NCBI GenBank assembly: GCA_049324835.1
Contig: JBMOMT010000030.1
Span: 1-64,000, forward strand
Length of the DNA: 64,000 nt
DNA from: JBMOMT01 sp049324835
GTDB lineage: Bacteria; Chloroflexota; Anaerolineae; CAYNKW01
Direction of reading: 5' to 3'
Shown here: in pieces, positions 7,741-17,814 of the stretch
How the letters are laid out: each line of letters opens with the position of its first letter
How positions within the stretch are numbered: position 1 is the stretch's first letter
Notes under the pieces: generated by a model
Seen by the model: only the letters and a program-made list of their open reading frames with translations
Database searches by the model: none
Told to the model about the DNA's origin: nothing
Translations under genes and position numbers: made by a program

Positions 7741-10700
7741 ATGCAATGGCAATATTGGCCCTATTTCGTTCCCCTGGTCATGGCTGCCATTGTATCACTG
7801 TCGCTGGCGATGATTGCCTGGCGTCGGCGCGCGGTGCCGGGAGCGGCGCCGCTCGCCTGGCTCATGCTGGCCGTCGCCGGCTGGTCGCTGACGTATGCCG
7901 CCGAGCTGGCAGCCGTCGATTTTTCGGCCAAATATTTTTGGGTGCGCGCGGAATACCCGGGCATCGTCACCCTCCCAGTGGCCTGGCTCATTCTCGTGCT
8001 GCGATACACCGGTCGTGCTGGGTGGCTGCGGCGCAGACACGTGGCGCTGCTCATGGTCATCCCCGCCGTCACCATGATGCTGGCCTGGACCAACCCGGCT
8101 CACGGTCTGATCTGGCGCGAGGTGAGGCTGGATACCAGCGGCTCCTTGCCGCTGCTCGATCTGACCTACGGCCTTTGGGCCTGGTTTCACATGGCGTACA
8201 GCTATTTTCTCTCGTTCACCGGCGTCGTTTTGATCTTTCAGGCGCACGCGCGGGGCGAGTCCTTTTACCGCCAGCAAGCCAGCATTTTGTTGCTCGGCGT
8301 CCTGCTGCCGCTGCTGGGGAACGTATTGTACGTTTTTGATCTGAGCCCGGCGCCCAATTTGGACCTGGGCCCTTTTGCCTTTACGTTGACGGGCCTGGTG
8401 GTGGCCTGGGGGCTTTTTCGTTTTCGGTTGCTGGATCTGGCACCGGTGGCGCGCGACGCCGTCATCGAGAGCATGGCCGATGGTGTGATCGTGTTGGACA
8501 CAAAGAACCGCGTCGTCGATCTGAACCCGGCGGCGGCCCGCATCATCGACCGCTCACCTTCTGAGATCATCGGGCAGCCGGCAGTCAGGATGTTCACCTA
8601 TCGTTTTGACCTGTTCGAGCGTTATCGCGACGTGGCCCAGGCGCGTGAAGAGATCACCCAGGGCCAGGGTGAGGCGCAGCGCACCTATGACCTGCACATC
8701 TCGCCGCTGCACGATCGGCGAGGTTTGGCTACCGGGCGGCTGATCGTCTTGCGTGATGTCACCGAACGGGTGCGGGCCAGGGCAGCGCTGCGCCGCCAGG
8801 CCGAGGAATTGCAGGCCCTGCAAGAGACGGTGCTGGATATCACTGCCGCTCGCGAGTTGTCTTCTCTGTTGGAGACCATCGTTGAGCGGGCCTCACGGCT
8901 GTTGGATGCGCCTATCGGCGGCCTGTATTTGTGCCAGCCGGAAGGGGTGCGCTGTGTGGTGAGCCGTAATACGCGCCACGATTATCGTGGGATAACGCTG
9001 GGTTACGGCGAGGGTGCCGCCGGCAGGGTGGCCCAAACCGGAGAGCCGCTGATGATCCAGGATTACTGTAACTGGGAGGGGCGGGCTTTGGTTTTCCAGG
9101 ACGAGACGTCTTTGCGAGCCACACTCGTCGCGCCGCTCATCTGGCAGGAACAGGTGCTCGGTGTCATCGACCTGGTGCGTTCAGAAGAGGGTCGGTACTT
9201 TTCAGCGGCTGATCTGAATCTGCTGACGCTGCTCGCTAACCACGCCGCCGTCGCTGTTCGAAATGCCCGGTTGTACGAGCAGGCGCAGCGCGAGATAGCC
9301 GAGCGGGTGCAAACTGAGGCGGCCTTGCGGCGCAGTGAGCAGCGGCTGCGGGCTTTTGCGCAGGCTTTGCCTGACCTGGCCTTTGTCATCGACGAAAACG
9401 GCCAACACCTGGAGGTGCTCACCTCCCAGGAGCACCTGCTGTACGTCGACGCTGCACAGATGAAGGGGCGTTCTCTGCACCAGGTGTTGCCGGCGGATCG
9501 GGCGGATCGTATTCTGGAAGCCGTGCGCCGCACGATCCAGACGGGCGAACCGCAGGTTCTGGAGTATGACCTCGACGTGCCCAAAGGGCACGTCTGGTTC
9601 GAGGGCCGGGCCGCGCCCATGCCCACGCCGCCGGGCGAGCCGCACGCGGTGGTGTGGGTGGCCCGCGATGTGACCGAGCGGGTACAGGCGGAGCAGGCGC
9701 TACGCGACAGTGAAGAGCGGAACCGGGCGCTCTCCGAGGCTTCATTTGAGGCCATCTTTTTTTCAGACCGCGGTGTGTGCACCGAGGCCAACCGTTCGGC
9801 CAGTGACATGTTTGGTTATACTCACGACGAACTGATCGGCAGGTTTGGCACAGATGTTATTGCCGAAGAATCCAGAGAACTTGTCGAACACAACATGCTC
9901 TCCGGCTACGAGAAGTCCTACCGCGCTGTCGCCCGGCGCCAAGACGGCGCCACGTTTCCCGCCGAATTCCAGGGCAGGATGTATCGTTACAAGGACAAAA
10001 ACGTCCGCGTGACGGCTGTTCGGGATCTCACTGAGCAGGTCCAGGTCGAAGAGTCGCTGCGTGAGCGTGAGCGTTTCCTGACGGCTCTCAGCGACATCAC
10101 CCGCGCCGCCCTGGAAACGTCGGATGTGCGGAGCTTGATGCAAACCCTGGCCGACCGGCTGGGCGAGCTTTTCGGGGCCGACGGCGCGTATCTCGTCCTG
10201 TGGGACGAGGCGACTCAGATGCCACTTCCAGCCGCTGCTTTCGGTTCTATGCGCCAGATCTACCCCACCTTTCGCGTCGAGCCGGGCGAAGCCACCCTCA
10301 CCGCGGCCGTGCTGGCCACGGGGCGGCCCCTGGCCGTGGAGGATGTGTTCGACACGCCGCACCTGAGCCGCCGCATTGCCGGGCGGTTTCCGATCCATTC
10401 CCAGCTCGCTTTGCCCCTCATCGTGGGTGAGCGTAAACTGGGCGCGGCGCTGATCGCCTTCAACGAGCCGCACCATTTCACCGACCAAGAGATCAGCCGC
10501 GGCGAGCAGGTGGCGGCCCAGATCGCGCTGGCCGTGGCCAAAGCCCGGGCGCTGGAGGAGGCGCAAACGCGGCTGCGAGAGGCCGAAACGCTGCGCCGGG
10601 CGGGTGAAGTGGTCACCGCCAGCCTGAGTCTGGACGAAACGCTGGCGCGTCTGCTGATACAACTGGAAGAAGTGGTGCCGTACGATAGCGCGTCGGTGCA

Positions 10701-13203
10701 ACTGTTACGCCCCGGCTACACCGAGATCGTCGCCGCCCGGGGACATCCGGATGTGGACGCCGTTCTGGGGCTTTGTTTCCCCGTGCCCGACGATAATCCC
10801 AACACCGCCGTGGTAGAGAGCGGCCAGCCGGTGATCCTGGCCGACGCGCCGGCTGCCCACCCCCCTTTCCGTGACGCCCCGCACGGCCACATCCGCTCCT
10901 GGCTGGGTGTGCCGTTGATGATCGGCCAGCGGGTCATCGGTCTGGTGACGCTGGACAGTATCGAGTCGGTTCACTTTGGTCAGGAGCACGTCCACCTGGC
11001 GATACCCTTTGCCAATCAGGCGGCAGTGGCCATCGAGAACGCCCGGCTTCACACCGAGCTCCAGAAGCGTTTCCAGGAGCAGGTTACACTGCGCGAGGCG
11101 GGGGCTGTCATTTCCTCCACGCTGGACCTGCCGACCGTGTTGCGCCACATCGCCGAGCAGATAGGCCGGGCGGTCGACGCTACCAGCGCCTACATCTGCA
11201 GTTACGAGCCGGAGACCGTATCGTCGATGGTGCTGGCCGAGTATTACAGCCCCCAGGCTTGCAAAGATGAACAAAGTTCCGATCTGAGTGTCATTTACCC
11301 CCTGCAAGATGAAGCCGAGTTTGTGGCGCTCATGCAGGCCGGCCGGTATGATTATTCCCACATAGAAGACCCGGCCCTGTCGGAGGCCGAGCGCGCCCAC
11401 ATGCAGCAGTACGGGGCGCAGGCCATTCTGTACGTGCCGTTGAAGACCAGAGGGGAACTGATCGGTTTCATCGAGCTGTGGGAAAGCCGGTGGGCGCGAG
11501 AGTTTACCGCCGAGGAGATTCATCTCTGTCACGGTGTGGCCCAACAGGCGGCGTTGGCCATCGAAAACGCCCGGCTGTACGAGGAAGCGCGGGCCCAACT
11601 CAAACTGGCGCGGACGCTGCAAGAGGTGGGCGCGCTGCTGACGGCGCAAATGAGCCTGGAGGAGGTGTTCGAGCGGCTCTTTGACCTGCTGGCCGGTGTG
11701 GTGTCTTTTGATAGCGCCTCCATTTTCGTGCCAACCGGTGACAACCGGGCGCAGATGGTGGCCCAGCGCGGCTTTGACGATGTCGCGGCGGTGTTGGAAT
11801 TTGTGGCCGGTCTGGAATGGAAGGTGCTGGCCAACCGCTGGGGGCGGAAAAGCGTGGTGCTCATCCCAGATACCCACAAGGCCGAGGGTTGGTTCGTTGC
11901 GCCGGGCGTGGAGCACATCCGCGCCCACGTGGGCGCGTCGCTGGTGGTGCAGGGGCGGCTCATCGGCGAGCTGAACGTCGACAGCGCCACCGTCAACGCC
12001 TACGGTGCCGCCACGATGGACACGGTGGCGGCTTTTGCCAACCAGGCGGCGGTGGCCATCGAGAACGCCCGGCTGCACGGCGAAATCCAGGCCTATACTG
12101 AAGAGTTGGAGCAGCGCGTGGCGGCGCGCACTATAGAACTGCACGCCGAACGAGAAAAGGTCGAGGCCATTTTGCACAGCGTGGGTGATGCCATCGCCAT
12201 GACCGATCTGGAGATGCGCATCCGGTACGTCAACCAGGCCTTCATAACCCTCACCGGCTACACGGCCGACGAGGCCCTGGGGCGGCGGGCGAATGAGCTT
12301 TTGGGCGGCCACATGGCCGAGCAAGACCGGCAGATCGCACGGCTCGCTCTGGCCGAGGGGCAGCCGTGGCAGACGGAGCTGACCATCCGGCGCAAGGATG
12401 GGCGCACCTACGAAGCGGCCATGTCCAATGCTCCCATGCACGATGCGGAGGGCAAGCTGGTGGGTTTCGTCACCAGCCACCGCGACATCAGCCGGCAGAA
12501 AGAGCTGGATCGGGCCAGGGAGCGGTTCATGGCCAACGTCTCGCACCAGTTGCGCACGCCGGTGTCCAACATCAAACTGTACGCCCAGTTGTTGCAAATG
12601 GGCAGACGGCCCGAAAGAACAGGCCATTACCTCAGCGTGCTGGTCGAGCAATCGGATCGACTCACCGAGCTGGTGCAGGACATGCTCACCATGACCGAAA
12701 TCGATTGTGGCAGGGCGATCTTGGCCTGGGAGCGCCTGTCTCTGCCCGGCCTGGTCCGTGACACCGTCACCCGTTTCCAGGGCCGCGCCCAGACAGCCGG
12801 CCTGATCCTGACCAACGAACCACTGCCGCCCGATCTGCCGCTCGTCATGGGCGACGTGGAGCGTTTGAGCCAGGCCCTGGGTGAGCTGGTGGAGAATGCT
12901 CTCGTCTTTTCGCCCGCTGGCAGCGAGATCGTCATCGATGTCAGAACGGTCAGGCGAGAAGACCATGACTGGCTGGCCCTATCGGTGCGCGATAACGGGC
13001 CTGGCATCTCGCCGGAAGAGCAGGAAAAGGTCTTTGATCGCTTTTTCCGTGGTGCTCTGGCCGAGTCCGGGCACGTGCCTGGTACCGGTCTGGGTCTGAG
13101 CATCGTGCAGGAGATCATGCGCGCCCACGGCGGCCAGGTGACGGTCGAGAGCGTGGAAGGCCAGGGTTGCACCTTTACCCTCTGGCTGCGCGGCGAAACG
13201 TAA
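7741..13203 (+). CDS. Giant multi-PAS/GAF membrane sensor histidine kinase
   Basis: An 1820-residue kinase. Approximate order: seven-TM N-terminal sensor (1-230), PAS (240-350), GAF (373-515), PAS (533-650), PAS (658-770), GAF (787-941), GAF (967-1106), GAF (1130-1283), GAF (1293-1446), PAS (1475-1586), HisKA and HATPase_c (1698-1818). The phosphoacceptor His is residue 1602 in ANVSHQLRTPVSN; the ATP lid motifs are DNGPGIS and GTGLGLSIV. No receiver domain is present and no response regulator gene is adjacent, so the partner is elsewhere. The frame opens at 7666 inside mobile element copy A, but ATG 7741 follows GAGGAGGG and starts the first TM helix. It separates two genes of one molybdenum enzyme; a regulatory link is only inferred. 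Confidence 0.9.
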   Translation: MQWQYWPYFVPLVMAAIVSLSLAMIAWRRRAVPGAAPLAWLMLAVAGWSLTYAAELAAVDFSAKYFWVRAEYPGIVTLPVAWLILVLRYTGRAGWLRRRHVALLMVIPAVTMMLAWTNPAHGLIWREVRLDTSGSLPLLDLTYGLWAWFHMAYSYFLSFTGVVLIFQAHARGESFYRQQASILLLGVLLPLLGNVLYVFDLSPAPNLDLGPFAFTLTGLVVAWGLFRFRLLDLAPVARDAVIESMADGVIVLDTKNRVVDLNPAAARIIDRSPSEIIGQPAVRMFTYRFDLFERYRDVAQAREEITQGQGEAQRTYDLHISPLHDRRGLATGRLIVLRDVTERVRARAALRRQAEELQALQETVLDITAARELSSLLETIVERASRLLDAPIGGLYLCQPEGVRCVVSRNTRHDYRGITLGYGEGAAGRVAQTGEPLMIQDYCNWEGRALVFQDETSLRATLVAPLIWQEQVLGVIDLVRSEEGRYFSAADLNLLTLLANHAAVAVRNARLYEQAQREIAERVQTEAALRRSEQRLRAFAQALPDLAFVIDENGQHLEVLTSQEHLLYVDAAQMKGRSLHQVLPADRADRILEAVRRTIQTGEPQVLEYDLDVPKGHVWFEGRAAPMPTPPGEPHAVVWVARDVTERVQAEQALRDSEERNRALSEASFEAIFFSDRGVCTEANRSASDMFGYTHDELIGRFGTDVIAEESRELVEHNMLSGYEKSYRAVARRQDGATFPAEFQGRMYRYKDKNVRVTAVRDLTEQVQVEESLRERERFLTALSDITRAALETSDVRSLMQTLADRLGELFGADGAYLVLWDEATQMPLPAAAFGSMRQIYPTFRVEPGEATLTAAVLATGRPLAVEDVFDTPHLSRRIAGRFPIHSQLALPLIVGERKLGAALIAFNEPHHFTDQEISRGEQVAAQIALAVAKARALEEAQTRLREAETLRRAGEVVTASLSLDETLARLLIQLEEVVPYDSASVQLLRPGYTEIVAARGHPDVDAVLGLCFPVPDDNPNTAVVESGQPVILADAPAAHPPFRDAPHGHIRSWLGVPLMIGQRVIGLVTLDSIESVHFGQEHVHLAIPFANQAAVAIENARLHTELQKRFQEQVTLREAGAVISSTLDLPTVLRHIAEQIGRAVDATSAYICSYEPETVSSMVLAEYYSPQACKDEQSSDLSVIYPLQDEAEFVALMQAGRYDYSHIEDPALSEAERAHMQQYGAQAILYVPLKTRGELIGFIELWESRWAREFTAEEIHLCHGVAQQAALAIENARLYEEARAQLKLARTLQEVGALLTAQMSLEEVFERLFDLLAGVVSFDSASIFVPTGDNRAQMVAQRGFDDVAAVLEFVAGLEWKVLANRWGRKSVVLIPDTHKAEGWFVAPGVEHIRAHVGASLVVQGRLIGELNVDSATVNAYGAATMDTVAAFANQAAVAIENARLHGEIQAYTEELEQRVAARTIELHAEREKVEAILHSVGDAIAMTDLEMRIRYVNQAFITLTGYTADEALGRRANELLGGHMAEQDRQIARLALAEGQPWQTELTIRRKDGRTYEAAMSNAPMHDAEGKLVGFVTSHRDISRQKELDRARERFMANVSHQLRTPVSNIKLYAQLLQMGRRPERTGHYLSVLVEQSDRLTELVQDMLTMTEIDCGRAILAWERLSLPGLVRDTVTRFQGRAQTAGLILTNEPLPPDLPLVMGDVERLSQALGELVENALVFSPAGSEIVIDVRTVRREDHDWLALSVRDNGPGISPEEQEKVFDRFFRGALAESGHVPGTGLGLSIVQEIMRAHGGQVTVESVEGQGCTFTLWLRGET

Positions 13204-13219
13204 CATAGTGCGTGGTGCG

Positions 13220-13256
13220 TTACGGAATACGAAATACGAAATACGAAATACGAAAC
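13220..13256. repeat. Short tandem repeat (ACGAAAT units)
   Basis: About four imperfect 7-bp units of the type ACGAAAT/ACGGAAT lie between the sensor kinase and the fused molybdenum hydroxylase gene. Slippage-prone; no function evident. Confidence 0.7.
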
Positions 13257-13278
13257 ACGGCCCTGGGAGGAAGCGGGT

Positions 13279-16242
13279 ATGAAGCTTGATTTGACCATCA
13301 ATGGCCAGGATCGCACCTTTTCCGTCGCCCCTGGCGATACGCTGCTGGCCGTGCTGCGCCGCGAGGGCTACTATAGCGTCAAACACGGCTGCGAGACGGG
13401 CGAGTGCGGCGCCTGCGCCGTCATCCTGAACGGCCGGCTGGTCAACACCTGCACGCTGCTGGCGGCCCAGGCCGAAGGCGCACACATCACCACCGTCGAG
13501 GGCCTCTCGCCCGATGAGCCGGGCCGCCGCGGCCAGGTGGACCCCATCCAGCGCGCCTTTATCGAGAGCGGGGCCATCCAGTGTGGTTATTGCACTCCAG
13601 CGCAGATTCTGGCCGCCAGGGCATTGCTGGATCGGGAGCCGAATCCCAGCGAAGCCCAGGTGCGCGAAGCGTTGGCCGGCGTATTGTGCCGCTGCACCGG
13701 CTATGTCAGGCCGGTGGAGGCGGTGCAACGCGCGGCGGCCATTCTACGCGGCGAGGCCGTGCCGCCGGTGGATGTGGACAGCTACCTGGCGCCGCCGGAA
13801 CTCTTTCCGCCCCCGCCGGCAGAGATGGAGCCGCCGCCGGCCTTCGACGGCGGCGCGTCTGGCCCCGGCGCTGCCACCCAGACCGTCGCGCCGCCGATGA
13901 CCGTGGTGACCGCGCCCGAAGCAGCGACCAGGGTGGTGGGCCAGTCGGTGGAAAAGGTGGACGCGGTCAAGCTGGCCAAGGGCCGTCCTGTCTTTACCGA
14001 CGATTTTGAGCTGCCGGGTATGCTCTACGGTGCGCTGCTCACCAGCCCGCACGCCCACGCCCGCATCCGCCACATCGACGCCACCGCCGCCCGCCAATTG
14101 CCGGGCGTCCACGCCGTGCTCACCCACGCGGACGTGCCCCGCGTGGCCTATGCCTCTGGCGGCCAGAGCTACCCCAACCCGCCGCCCTACGACCAGTTCA
14201 GCCTGGACAACAAGGTGCGCCACGTCGGCGACCGCGTGGCTGTCGTGGCTGCCGAGACGCCCGAGATCGCCCAGCAGGCGCTGCGCCTGATCGCGGTGGA
14301 TTACGAGGTGCTGCCGGCGGTGCTCGATCCGGAAGAGGCGATGCAGCCCGGCGCGCCGGTCATCCACGACGAGCCGGACGCGGTGGACATTCACGACGCG
14401 ATACGCAACATCGTGCACCACATTCACGTCGATTACGGCGATCTGGAGGCCGGTTTTGCCCAGGCGGATCACATCTTGGAGGGTGAATACCGGGTGCATC
14501 AGGTGCAACACGCCGCCATCGAACCCCACGTGTGCATCACCTATTGGGACGAAGACGATCGGCTGACCGTGCGCACCAGCACCCAGGTGCCGTTTCACAC
14601 GCGGCGCATGTTGGCGCCGCTCATCGGCCTGCCGGTGCATCGTATCCGCGTCATCAAGCCGCGAGTCGGCGGCGGGTTCGGCGGCAAACAAGAGATGTTA
14701 CTGGAAGACCTGTGCGCCCATCTCACCATCGCCACCGGCCGGCCGGTGCGTTTGGAGTACAGCCGCGAGCAAGAGTTCACCAGCGCCCGCACCCGGCATC
14801 CACAAATCCTGCGTTACAAAACCGGCGTGCGCGCCGACGGCACGCTGACGGCCATGCAACTGCGTATGATCGGCGACACCGGCGCCTACGGCACGCACGG
14901 CCTCACGGTGCAGTTTGTGGCCGGCTTCCGTGGCCTCACCACCTACAAGGCCGATGCGCTGCAATTCGACTGTCACGTGGTCTACACCAACAAACCGGTG
15001 GCGGGCGCCTATCGCGGTTATGGCGCGCCCCAGGCCGAGTTCGCCCTGGAGAGCCACATGGAAGAGATCGCCGAGGCGCTGGGGATGGACGCGGTGGCGT
15101 TCAAACGGCTCAACTGGGTCAAAGAAGGCGACGAGCTGGTGCTGGCGCGGGCCATGGGCGAGGGCCGCGAGGGCTTTGCTCAGTGGGTGACCAGCTCTGG
15201 CCTGGAGGAGTGCGTGCAGCAGGGCGCGGCGGCGGCGGGCTGGCAGCGGCGCGCCCTGGGCGATGGCTACCGCCTCGACCCGGCGCGGCCCCACATCCGG
15301 CGTGGATTGGGCATGGCGGTGGCCATGCACGGCTCTGGCATCGCCGGGCTGGACATGGGCGCGGCCAGCCTCAAGCTCAACGACGATGGCAGTTTCAACT
15401 TGCTGGTGGGCGCCACCGATCTGGGCACCGGCTCCGATACGATCCTGGCCCAGATCGCCGCCGAGACGCTGGGGGTGGCCGTGGAAAAGGTGCTCGTCTA
15501 TGCCAGCGACACCGACCTGACGCCCTTCGACACCGGCGCCTACGCCAGCAGCACCACTTATGTGTCTGGCGGGGCGGTGCTCAAGGCCGCCGAAGAGGTG
15601 CGGGCGCAGATCGCCGCCCACGCGGCCAAACACCTGCTGCCCGGCAGCGATCCGGAGCGGCTGTGGCTGGAGGGGGGGCGCGTGTGGGCGCCCGACGGGC
15701 GCAGTGTGACGCTGGAGGAGGTGGCGTTACACTCGCTGCACCAGGCCGAGCAGCACCAGATCATGGCCAGCGCCTCGCACATGAGTTACGCCTCGCCGCC
15801 GCCCTTTGCCGCCCAATACGCCGAGGTGGAGGTGGATGTGGAGACCGGCCAGGTGGAGGTGAAAAAACTGGTCACCGCCGTCGATTGTGGTGTGGCCATC
15901 AACCCGGTCACGGCGGCCGGCCAGGTGGAGGGCGGCATGGCTCAGGCTGTGGGTTACGCGGTGTGCGAAGAGATGGCCTACGACCGCCAGGGCCGTCTGC
16001 TGACGACGAACCTGACCGATTATCATGTTTACCGCGCCGACGAGATGCCCGGGCTGGGCGTCGTTCTGGTGCAGACCTACGAGCCGAGCGGGCCGTATGG
16101 GGCCAAGGCGATTGCCGAGATCCCCAAGGATGGGGTGGCCCCGGCGGTGGCCAGCGCGGTCTATCATGCCACCGGCGTGCGCATCCGCGAGTTGCCCTTC
16201 ACGCCGGAGCGGGTGTGGCGGGCGTTGCAGGCACACGCCTGA
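13279..16242 (+). CDS. Fused [2Fe-2S]/molybdopterin subunit of xanthine-dehydrogenase-family enzyme
   Basis: A single 987-residue chain joins two subunits that are usually separate. Residues ~1-160 are the two-cluster FeS protein: plant-type motif CETGECGACA near residue 38, and the second cluster from CGYC near 98 and CRCTGY near 137. A low-complexity Pro/Ala linker (~165-215) leads to the molybdopterin domains (from VGQSVEKVDAVKLAKG) with the cofactor motif GGGFGGKQEM near 462 and GAYRGYGAPQAEFALE near 575. The fusion matches the E. coli XdhD arrangement. With the FAD subunit at 6542 and ssnA at 1624 this suggests a purine or N-heterocycle hydroxylase. Selenium dependence cannot be judged, because no selenium-maturation genes are in view. 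Confidence 0.87.
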   Translation: MKLDLTINGQDRTFSVAPGDTLLAVLRREGYYSVKHGCETGECGACAVILNGRLVNTCTLLAAQAEGAHITTVEGLSPDEPGRRGQVDPIQRAFIESGAIQCGYCTPAQILAARALLDREPNPSEAQVREALAGVLCRCTGYVRPVEAVQRAAAILRGEAVPPVDVDSYLAPPELFPPPPAEMEPPPAFDGGASGPGAATQTVAPPMTVVTAPEAATRVVGQSVEKVDAVKLAKGRPVFTDDFELPGMLYGALLTSPHAHARIRHIDATAARQLPGVHAVLTHADVPRVAYASGGQSYPNPPPYDQFSLDNKVRHVGDRVAVVAAETPEIAQQALRLIAVDYEVLPAVLDPEEAMQPGAPVIHDEPDAVDIHDAIRNIVHHIHVDYGDLEAGFAQADHILEGEYRVHQVQHAAIEPHVCITYWDEDDRLTVRTSTQVPFHTRRMLAPLIGLPVHRIRVIKPRVGGGFGGKQEMLLEDLCAHLTIATGRPVRLEYSREQEFTSARTRHPQILRYKTGVRADGTLTAMQLRMIGDTGAYGTHGLTVQFVAGFRGLTTYKADALQFDCHVVYTNKPVAGAYRGYGAPQAEFALESHMEEIAEALGMDAVAFKRLNWVKEGDELVLARAMGEGREGFAQWVTSSGLEECVQQGAAAAGWQRRALGDGYRLDPARPHIRRGLGMAVAMHGSGIAGLDMGAASLKLNDDGSFNLLVGATDLGTGSDTILAQIAAETLGVAVEKVLVYASDTDLTPFDTGAYASSTTYVSGGAVLKAAEEVRAQIAAHAAKHLLPGSDPERLWLEGGRVWAPDGRSVTLEEVALHSLHQAEQHQIMASASHMSYASPPPFAAQYAEVEVDVETGQVEVKKLVTAVDCGVAINPVTAAGQVEGGMAQAVGYAVCEEMAYDRQGRLLTTNLTDYHVYRADEMPGLGVVLVQTYEPSGPYGAKAIAEIPKDGVAPAVASAVYHATGVRIRELPFTPERVWRALQAHA

Positions 16243-16262
16243 GCCACATTCAAAACGGCTTC

Positions 16263-17678
16263 CTATGCAGCAAAAAAGGTGATAAGCAAAGGTGTTGGCG
16301 CCATGCCCGAAAGGTTTCCCTGGTTTTGCAGATCGCTGTTCAACAGCGCCAGGCAGCAACAGACGGTCAGGGCAAACAGGATGGCAGCCACCAGCAGGAT
16401 GACGCGCATCACGCGCGAGAATTCCAGTCGCTGCAGGTCGATGGGCAGGGTCGGCTTTGGAGGCGGCGGCTGCGTTGGGGGTCTCTGGGCCGGCGCGGTG
16501 GGTGTGGCGCGCCGTACCGCTCTGGCCGGCTGGTCTGGCTGGATTTGGGCCCGTGGCATGCTGCGTTCTTGGGGTCGCGATGGCGGTTGTGTCGGTTGGA
16601 GCGCCCTTTTGGAGCTGGCTTGAGGCAAGACGGTGGGTGGCGTTGGTGTGGGGGGCTCGGTCATCTCGATCTGGGGCATCGGTGGTAATTCGAGTGGGGG
16701 TGGAGGGTCTGGCATGGGCAGCAGTGTCAGGCTCATGGCAAAGCTGTCCCAGTCGAAGGAGGGCATCGGCGGCGGCTGCGGCATGGGTATGGCGGGTATG
16801 CTTTCCAGGGCAGGCCCAATGCCGGCCACGGGCGGCTCGGGGACAGGCGAGCTGGTCGGCGGCTCTGACGGCGTGAAAGGTGTCGGTTGGGCTGTGAGAT
16901 AGGGGGCGAAAATCGCCTTCAAGGCGATGGTGAACTCGTCGACAGTGGCATGGCGGACCTGTGGGTCGGCGGATAGGGCGCGGGCCAGCACGGGGATCAG
17001 GTCTGGGGCGAGTTCGGGCGCGATCTCGGCGAGCCAGGGGAGCGCCTTGTCTGCCGGTCCATCGAGTTGCAAGCCGGTGAGCATCTCGAACACCATGACG
17101 CCCAGGGCATAGACATCACTGCGGGCATCGGCTTGCCAGCCCCGGATGCGCTCCGGGGCCAGATAAGGACTGGGCGCGCCCCGAATCTTTTCCCAGGGGG
17201 TCTCCAGCACCGATTCCAATCCCAATTCGGAAACCAGGACGTGGTCTCCGGCTGTCAGCAGCACAGTACGCGGCGAGAGATTGCCGTGGATCAAGCCCTG
17301 GCCATAGGCGTAACTGAGCGCCTCGCCGGCCTGGGTCACGATGCGGGCCACCTGATCGACATCCAGCGGCTGGCCCATTTTTTCTGCCAGAGGTGTGGCG
17401 GCGATGGCCTCGGCGATGAGGTAAGGAATGCCCTCTTCCAGCCCTGCCGTGATGACAGGTAGCAGGTTGGGATGGTTCAGCGCCGCCAGTCGCCCCATCA
17501 GATTCTGCAATCTGTCCTGACGGTCTGGATCGGCGGTCAGTGCTTTGGACAGCAATTTGATCAGCACCGGCTGATCCTGCACGCCGTCCAGGCCTTCGTA
17601 GGTAGCGACGGCGGCATCCTCGCCAAGCAACCGGGTGAGGAGGTATCGACCAGCCACTGCGCCAAGCCGTGAGGGCAT
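16263..17678 (-). CDS. Ser/Thr pseudokinase with C-terminal TM anchor
   Basis: A 471-residue protein with a PknB-like fold over residues ~10-265 and a long Pro-rich linker ending in one TM helix (MRVILLVAAILFALTVCCC). Catalytic features are missing. The Gly-rich loop reads LLGEDAAVATYEG. The VAIK lysine may persist in VLIKLL. The catalytic loop HRDxKxxN is replaced by IHGNLSPRTV (Asp to Asn), and DFG by SELGLE. The activation-segment APE is kept (LAPERIRG), as is the structural DVYALGVMVFEMLTG. So it is probably a non-phosphorylating scaffold or nucleotide sensor that faces the cytoplasm. ATG 17678 follows AAGGAGAG; an earlier in-frame ATG (17708) lacks such a site. Convergent with the fused dehydrogenase. 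Confidence 0.85.
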   Translation of the reverse strand: MPSRLGAVAGRYLLTRLLGEDAAVATYEGLDGVQDQPVLIKLLSKALTADPDRQDRLQNLMGRLAALNHPNLLPVITAGLEEGIPYLIAEAIAATPLAEKMGQPLDVDQVARIVTQAGEALSYAYGQGLIHGNLSPRTVLLTAGDHVLVSELGLESVLETPWEKIRGAPSPYLAPERIRGWQADARSDVYALGVMVFEMLTGLQLDGPADKALPWLAEIAPELAPDLIPVLARALSADPQVRHATVDEFTIALKAIFAPYLTAQPTPFTPSEPPTSSPVPEPPVAGIGPALESIPAIPMPQPPPMPSFDWDSFAMSLTLLPMPDPPPPLELPPMPQIEMTEPPTPTPPTVLPQASSKRALQPTQPPSRPQERSMPRAQIQPDQPARAVRRATPTAPAQRPPTQPPPPKPTLPIDLQRLEFSRVMRVILLVAAILFALTVCCCLALLNSDLQNQGNLSGMAPTPLLITFFAA

Positions 17679-17814
17679 GGCACTCTCCTTCTGGCCCGTG
17701 GGTATCACCCCTCAGGCGTCGATTCGAAAAGCCATTGAAGGTAAGGCTCGCCACCATCCACGATGGGCCAGGCGACGATGCCGGGCGCATGTGGCTCACT
17801 CGCAGCTGCAGATT

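Noticed and set aside
10705..12966. A 753-codon open frame on the minus strand inside the sensor kinase gene
   Set aside because: Its sequence mirrors repeated GAF/PAS codons of the kinase on the other strand, has no recognisable domain and no ribosome binding site. High GC content produces such antisense frames.
13279..16242. Selenoprotein (in-frame TGA as selenocysteine) in the fused hydroxylase
   Set aside because: No in-frame TGA occurs before the normal end. Any selenium in this enzyme class would be a non-protein ligand.
14532..16688. A 718-codon plus-strand frame overlapping the fused molybdenum hydroxylase
   Set aside because: It is the +1 frame of a well-supported gene, very rich in Arg, Gly and Ala, with no homology, and it runs into the antisense of the pseudokinase gene.
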